From Clostridiales bacterium (lineage in GTDB: Bacteria > Bacillota > Clostridia > Oscillospirales > Acutalibacteraceae), in NCBI GenBank assembly GCA_022800315.1, contig JAAWQC010000014.1, forward strand, positions 1-59,633: DNA of 59,633 nt, in the 5' to 3' direction. The notes under the pieces were generated by a model, which saw nothing but the letters and a program-made list of their open reading frames with translations, was not told the DNA's origin and made no database searches. This document shows, in pieces, positions 57,257-59,633 of the stretch. Position numbers and translations under genes: made by a program. Numbering within the stretch: the stretch's first letter is position 1; each line of letters starts with the position of its first letter.

Positions 57257-58642
57257 TCACCGGTTATTTCCTGTATGCTTACCGAGCGGGCGGGTATCCG
57301 TCTGACGGCACAGGGAGACCACCACCGGTGAAAGCAGCAGCAGAGCGGCGGCATTGGGAATGACCATCAGGCCGTTGAAGACGTCGGACAGCGCCCAAAC
57401 TACGTTCGCCTGGAACAGGCTGCCCGCAAAAACAAAGGCGATGACGCACAGCTTGTACACCACCACGGCCCGGTGGGAGTCAAACAGGTAACGGATATTG
57501 GTTTCTCCGTAATAATACCAGCTGATTATGGTGGAAAAGGCAAAAAACAGCAGGCATACCGCGATAAAGCCGCCGCCGGCGGAGCCGAAGGAAGCGGAGA
57601 AAGCCGCCTGGGTCACGGCGATGCCCTCCTGCCCCTGGGCCAGCATGTCGGGCACCACGCCGGAGGTCAGAATAATCAGGGCGGTGAGGGTCAGCATGAC
57701 AAAAGTATCGAAAAACACACTGACGATGGCCACGTGTCCCTGCTTGCAGGGGGGATCGACCCGGGCCACCGCATGGGCGTGGGGGGTGGAGCCCATGCCC
57801 GCCTCGTTGGAGAACAGACCGCGGGCCACACCGTATTTCATCGACCGCATCACGGTATAGCCGGCGACGCCGCCGAAGGCAGACACGGGTTGAAAGGCAC
57901 AGCGGAAAATGGAGAAGAAGGCGTCAGGAATACGGCCGGCGTTCATCATCAGAACCACGATACCGCCCGTCAGGTACAGCAGGGCCATCACCGGCACCAC
58001 CTTTTCGGTAAAGGAGGCGATACGGCGGATGCCGCCGATCAGGATGATCCCCGTCATCAGGGCGATGACGAGTCCTCCCGCCCAGGAGGGCACGCCGAAG
58101 GAGGTGGTGAAGGCCGAGGCGATGGAGTTGGACTGCACCATATTGCCCGTAAATCCCAGCGCCAGAACGATCAGAACGGCGAAAATCCGCGCCAGCCATT
58201 TGCACTGCAGGCCTTTTTCAATATAATAGGCGGGTCCGCCCACCACCTGGCCATCACGGTCGGTGGTGCGGAATTTCTGGGCGAGCAGGGCCTCGGCATA
58301 GATGGTGGCCATGCCGAGAAACGCCGAAGCCCACATCCAGAAGATGGCGCCGGGTCCCCCCAGCAGGATGGCGGTGGCGGCGCCGGCCAGATTGCCGGTG
58401 CCCACCTGCCCCGCGATGGCGGTAGCCACCGCCTGAAAGGAGCTCATCCCATGTTTCCCCGCGTGTTCCCCTTTCAGCGAAAAACCGGCAAACATTTCTT
58501 TCAGGCCAGGTACGAAGCGCCGGAGCTGAATCCCCTTCAGCCGGATGGTGAAAAACAGCCCGGTGCCGCACAGCAGGACGATCAACAGGCCGTCCCACAG
58601 AAAGCTTTGCACCGTTGTTACCAGCGATGTGAACCATTCCAT
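57257..58642 (-). CDS. Sodium:alanine symporter (AgcS)
   Basis: A 461-aa secondary transporter that imports alanine or glycine with sodium. Expected family stretches are present: TIRLKGIQLRRF (near residue 30), SSFQAVATAIAGQVGTGNLA (near 70), GPGAIFWMWASAFLGMATIY (near 95) and LFSNEAGMGSTPHAHA (near 277). I chose ATG 58642 (MEWFTSL) with AGGAG upstream; the longer in-frame start at 58717 would add a non-homologous N-terminus. Together with Rnf and OadB it suggests use of a sodium gradient. Confidence 0.93.
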   Translation of the reverse strand: MEWFTSLVTTVQSFLWDGLLIVLLCGTGLFFTIRLKGIQLRRFVPGLKEMFAGFSLKGEHAGKHGMSSFQAVATAIAGQVGTGNLAGAATAILLGGPGAIFWMWASAFLGMATIYAEALLAQKFRTTDRDGQVVGGPAYYIEKGLQCKWLARIFAVLIVLALGFTGNMVQSNSIASAFTTSFGVPSWAGGLVIALMTGIILIGGIRRIASFTEKVVPVMALLYLTGGIVVLMMNAGRIPDAFFSIFRCAFQPVSAFGGVAGYTVMRSMKYGVARGLFSNEAGMGSTPHAHAVARVDPPCKQGHVAIVSVFFDTFVMLTLTALIILTSGVVPDMLAQGQEGIAVTQAAFSASFGSAGGGFIAVCLLFFAFSTIISWYYYGETNIRYLFDSHRAVVVYKLCVIAFVFAGSLFQANVVWALSDVFNGLMVIPNAAALLLLSPVVVSLCRQTDTRPLGKHTGNNR

Positions 58643-58834
58643 TGGGCGGTTCTCCTTTTTTCTCTTCAATCTTGAACCAAAGTGCGCTATAATAGTCGCT
58701 GTACGCGATGAAAACATCGGTCTTTTGCTGCTTTTACAGGCGCACGAACGGATTCAGTATAACATAAGCCGCCGGTATCTGACAAGCGGGAGAGGGGCTT
58801 CCGCCCCCAGAGCTCAAGACAGAGGAGTGATTGG

Positions 58835-59596
58835 ATGAACGAACAACAGCGTGTCCGCACGAGGGGGGCGCATCGGATATTCTGTGTCCTGTATGTGCTG
58901 GTGGTATTGGCGCTCAGCATATGGCGCCTGTTCTCATCGGGCGGACTGGATGCCCTGCCGGCTCAGTTGCAGGCAGCCGACGGGGCCTTCGGCAAGATCA
59001 TGGCCTTTTTTCTCAACATCAGTGTATTAAATATGCTTAAAATGTGGGTATCGTTTCTTTTCCTGCTGATCCCGCCGGTACTGTGCTGGCTGTTCCGCGC
59101 CAAGACCTCCTATCGGATGAATATCGCCATCTATGCCTTCGGCTTCACCGCCTTTTCCCTCGGCGTGGCGATGGAGTGGTACCACCTGATCGAGGTGTAC
59201 GACCTCATCGCCCATTTCCTCAGCGGTGTGTTCTTCGCGCTGGTGGGGATGTGCGCCTACCTTTACTTCCGGCGGGACAAGAGCGCCCCGCTGGGGGCAG
59301 ACCCCTGGCTGGCGGCGGTTTTCAGCTTCAGCTTCTCCGGCTTTGTCGCGGGCTTCTGGGAGCTGCTCGAATACGCCATGTTCCTCATCACCGGCTACGA
59401 TTCGCAGAACGTGGCCGCCACCGGCGTGGCCGATACGATGGAGGATATGTTCATGGGAACGCTGGGCGGCCTGCTGGTGGCGGTGATCCTGCTGATCTGG
59501 TTGCGCAAACAGTATCGCACCGTCCTGCTGTCGCCGGTGAAAGAGTTTTATGATGTCAATTACGCTCCCGATAACGAGGGGGCTTCAGCCCCGTAA
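58835..59596 (+). CDS. DUF2238/YjdF-like membrane protein
   Basis: A 253-aa membrane protein with six to seven helices. The motifs YDLIAHFLSGVFFALVGM (near residue 128), SGFVAGFWELLEY (near 168) and a late VADTMEDMFMGTLGGLL (near 203) are the acidic and histidine positions typical of DUF2238/YjdF proteins. Function is unknown; metal-ion or lipid handling would be guesses. It starts with ATG after AGAGGAG, and a terminator-like hairpin begins 18 bases after its stop. Confidence 0.8.
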   Translation: MNEQQRVRTRGAHRIFCVLYVLVVLALSIWRLFSSGGLDALPAQLQAADGAFGKIMAFFLNISVLNMLKMWVSFLFLLIPPVLCWLFRAKTSYRMNIAIYAFGFTAFSLGVAMEWYHLIEVYDLIAHFLSGVFFALVGMCAYLYFRRDKSAPLGADPWLAAVFSFSFSGFVAGFWELLEYAMFLITGYDSQNVAATGVADTMEDMFMGTLGGLLVAVILLIWLRKQYRTVLLSPVKEFYDVNYAPDNEGASAP

Positions 59597-59614
59597 GCAA
59601 AAGACGGGAAAAGC

Positions 59615-59633
59615 GCCTCCCCGGCCGGGGAGG
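59615..59633 (+). terminator. Terminator-type hairpin at the window edge
   Basis: CCTCCCCG-G-CCGGGGAGG is a nearly perfect stem that reaches the last base of the window, so its T-tract cannot be seen. Confidence 0.6.

Overview
The window looks like a chromosomal segment from a GC-rich, strictly anaerobic Clostridia species, most likely of the gut Oscillospirales/Ruminococcaceae type. The grounds are a complete Rnf complex, a glycyl-radical enzyme activase, a sodium-pump decarboxylase beta subunit, a PdaB-like polysaccharide deacetylase, an NPxTG-type surface anchor and AGGAGG ribosome sites. This placement is inference; no rRNA or tRNA gene was seen.

Layout. 0.3-9 kb: LysR regulator divergent from a YeiH exporter, an immunity-like protein, remains of an ABC ATPase, an alpha/beta hydrolase, a regulator-ATPase-permease ABC operon and an iron alcohol dehydrogenase. 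9-15.3 kb: NusG-II protein, Gx transporter and rnfCDGEAB, an operon for ferredoxin:NAD-linked ion pumping. 15.5-17.4 kb: two tandem paralogous surface proteins, each with its own promoter and terminator. 17.5-30 kb: housekeeping genes (rny-ymdB, pyrB with a fused PyrI-type zinc domain, pyrE, PdaB-like deacetylase, PHP phosphatase, a glycosyltransferase/acyltransferase pair, a C39 peptidase). 30-35 kb: an 88-bp tandem repeat, a hydrolase, a PflA-type activase, a zinc-ribbon protein and a double-GntR regulator. 35-37.4 kb: a redox operon (TlpA-like lipoprotein, CD1871A-type CXXC miniprotein, NapH-like ferredoxin membrane protein, membrane protein, Rrf2 regulator) behind a promoter with a repeated -35 element and an inverted repeat over the -10.

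37.7-54 kb is the most unusual part. A tyrosine recombinase gene lies between perfect 26-bp inverted repeats. Inside the bounded segment a near-consensus promoter points outward to the left. If the segment inverts, that promoter would face a compact operon on the right: HD-GYP c-di-GMP phosphodiesterase, two DivIVA-like coiled-coil proteins, signal peptidase I, four related membrane- or lipid-anchored proteins, three related secreted proteins sharing a P-x-x-[IV]-[ND]-F-[ED]-V motif, a CnaB-like anchored protein and a giant (about 2150 aa) GLUG-repeat secreted protein. I read this as a candidate phase-variable surface assembly system. The main alternative is a minimal Tn916-like integrase-only element that merely sits upstream of the operon.

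54-59.6 kb: two cyclophilins, a 54-aa OadG-like protein with an OadB-type beta subunit, a sodium:alanine symporter and a DUF2238-like membrane protein. Rnf, OadB and AgcS together suggest ion-gradient (possibly sodium) bioenergetics. Most genes are closely packed and separated by clear intrinsic terminators, many of them bidirectional.
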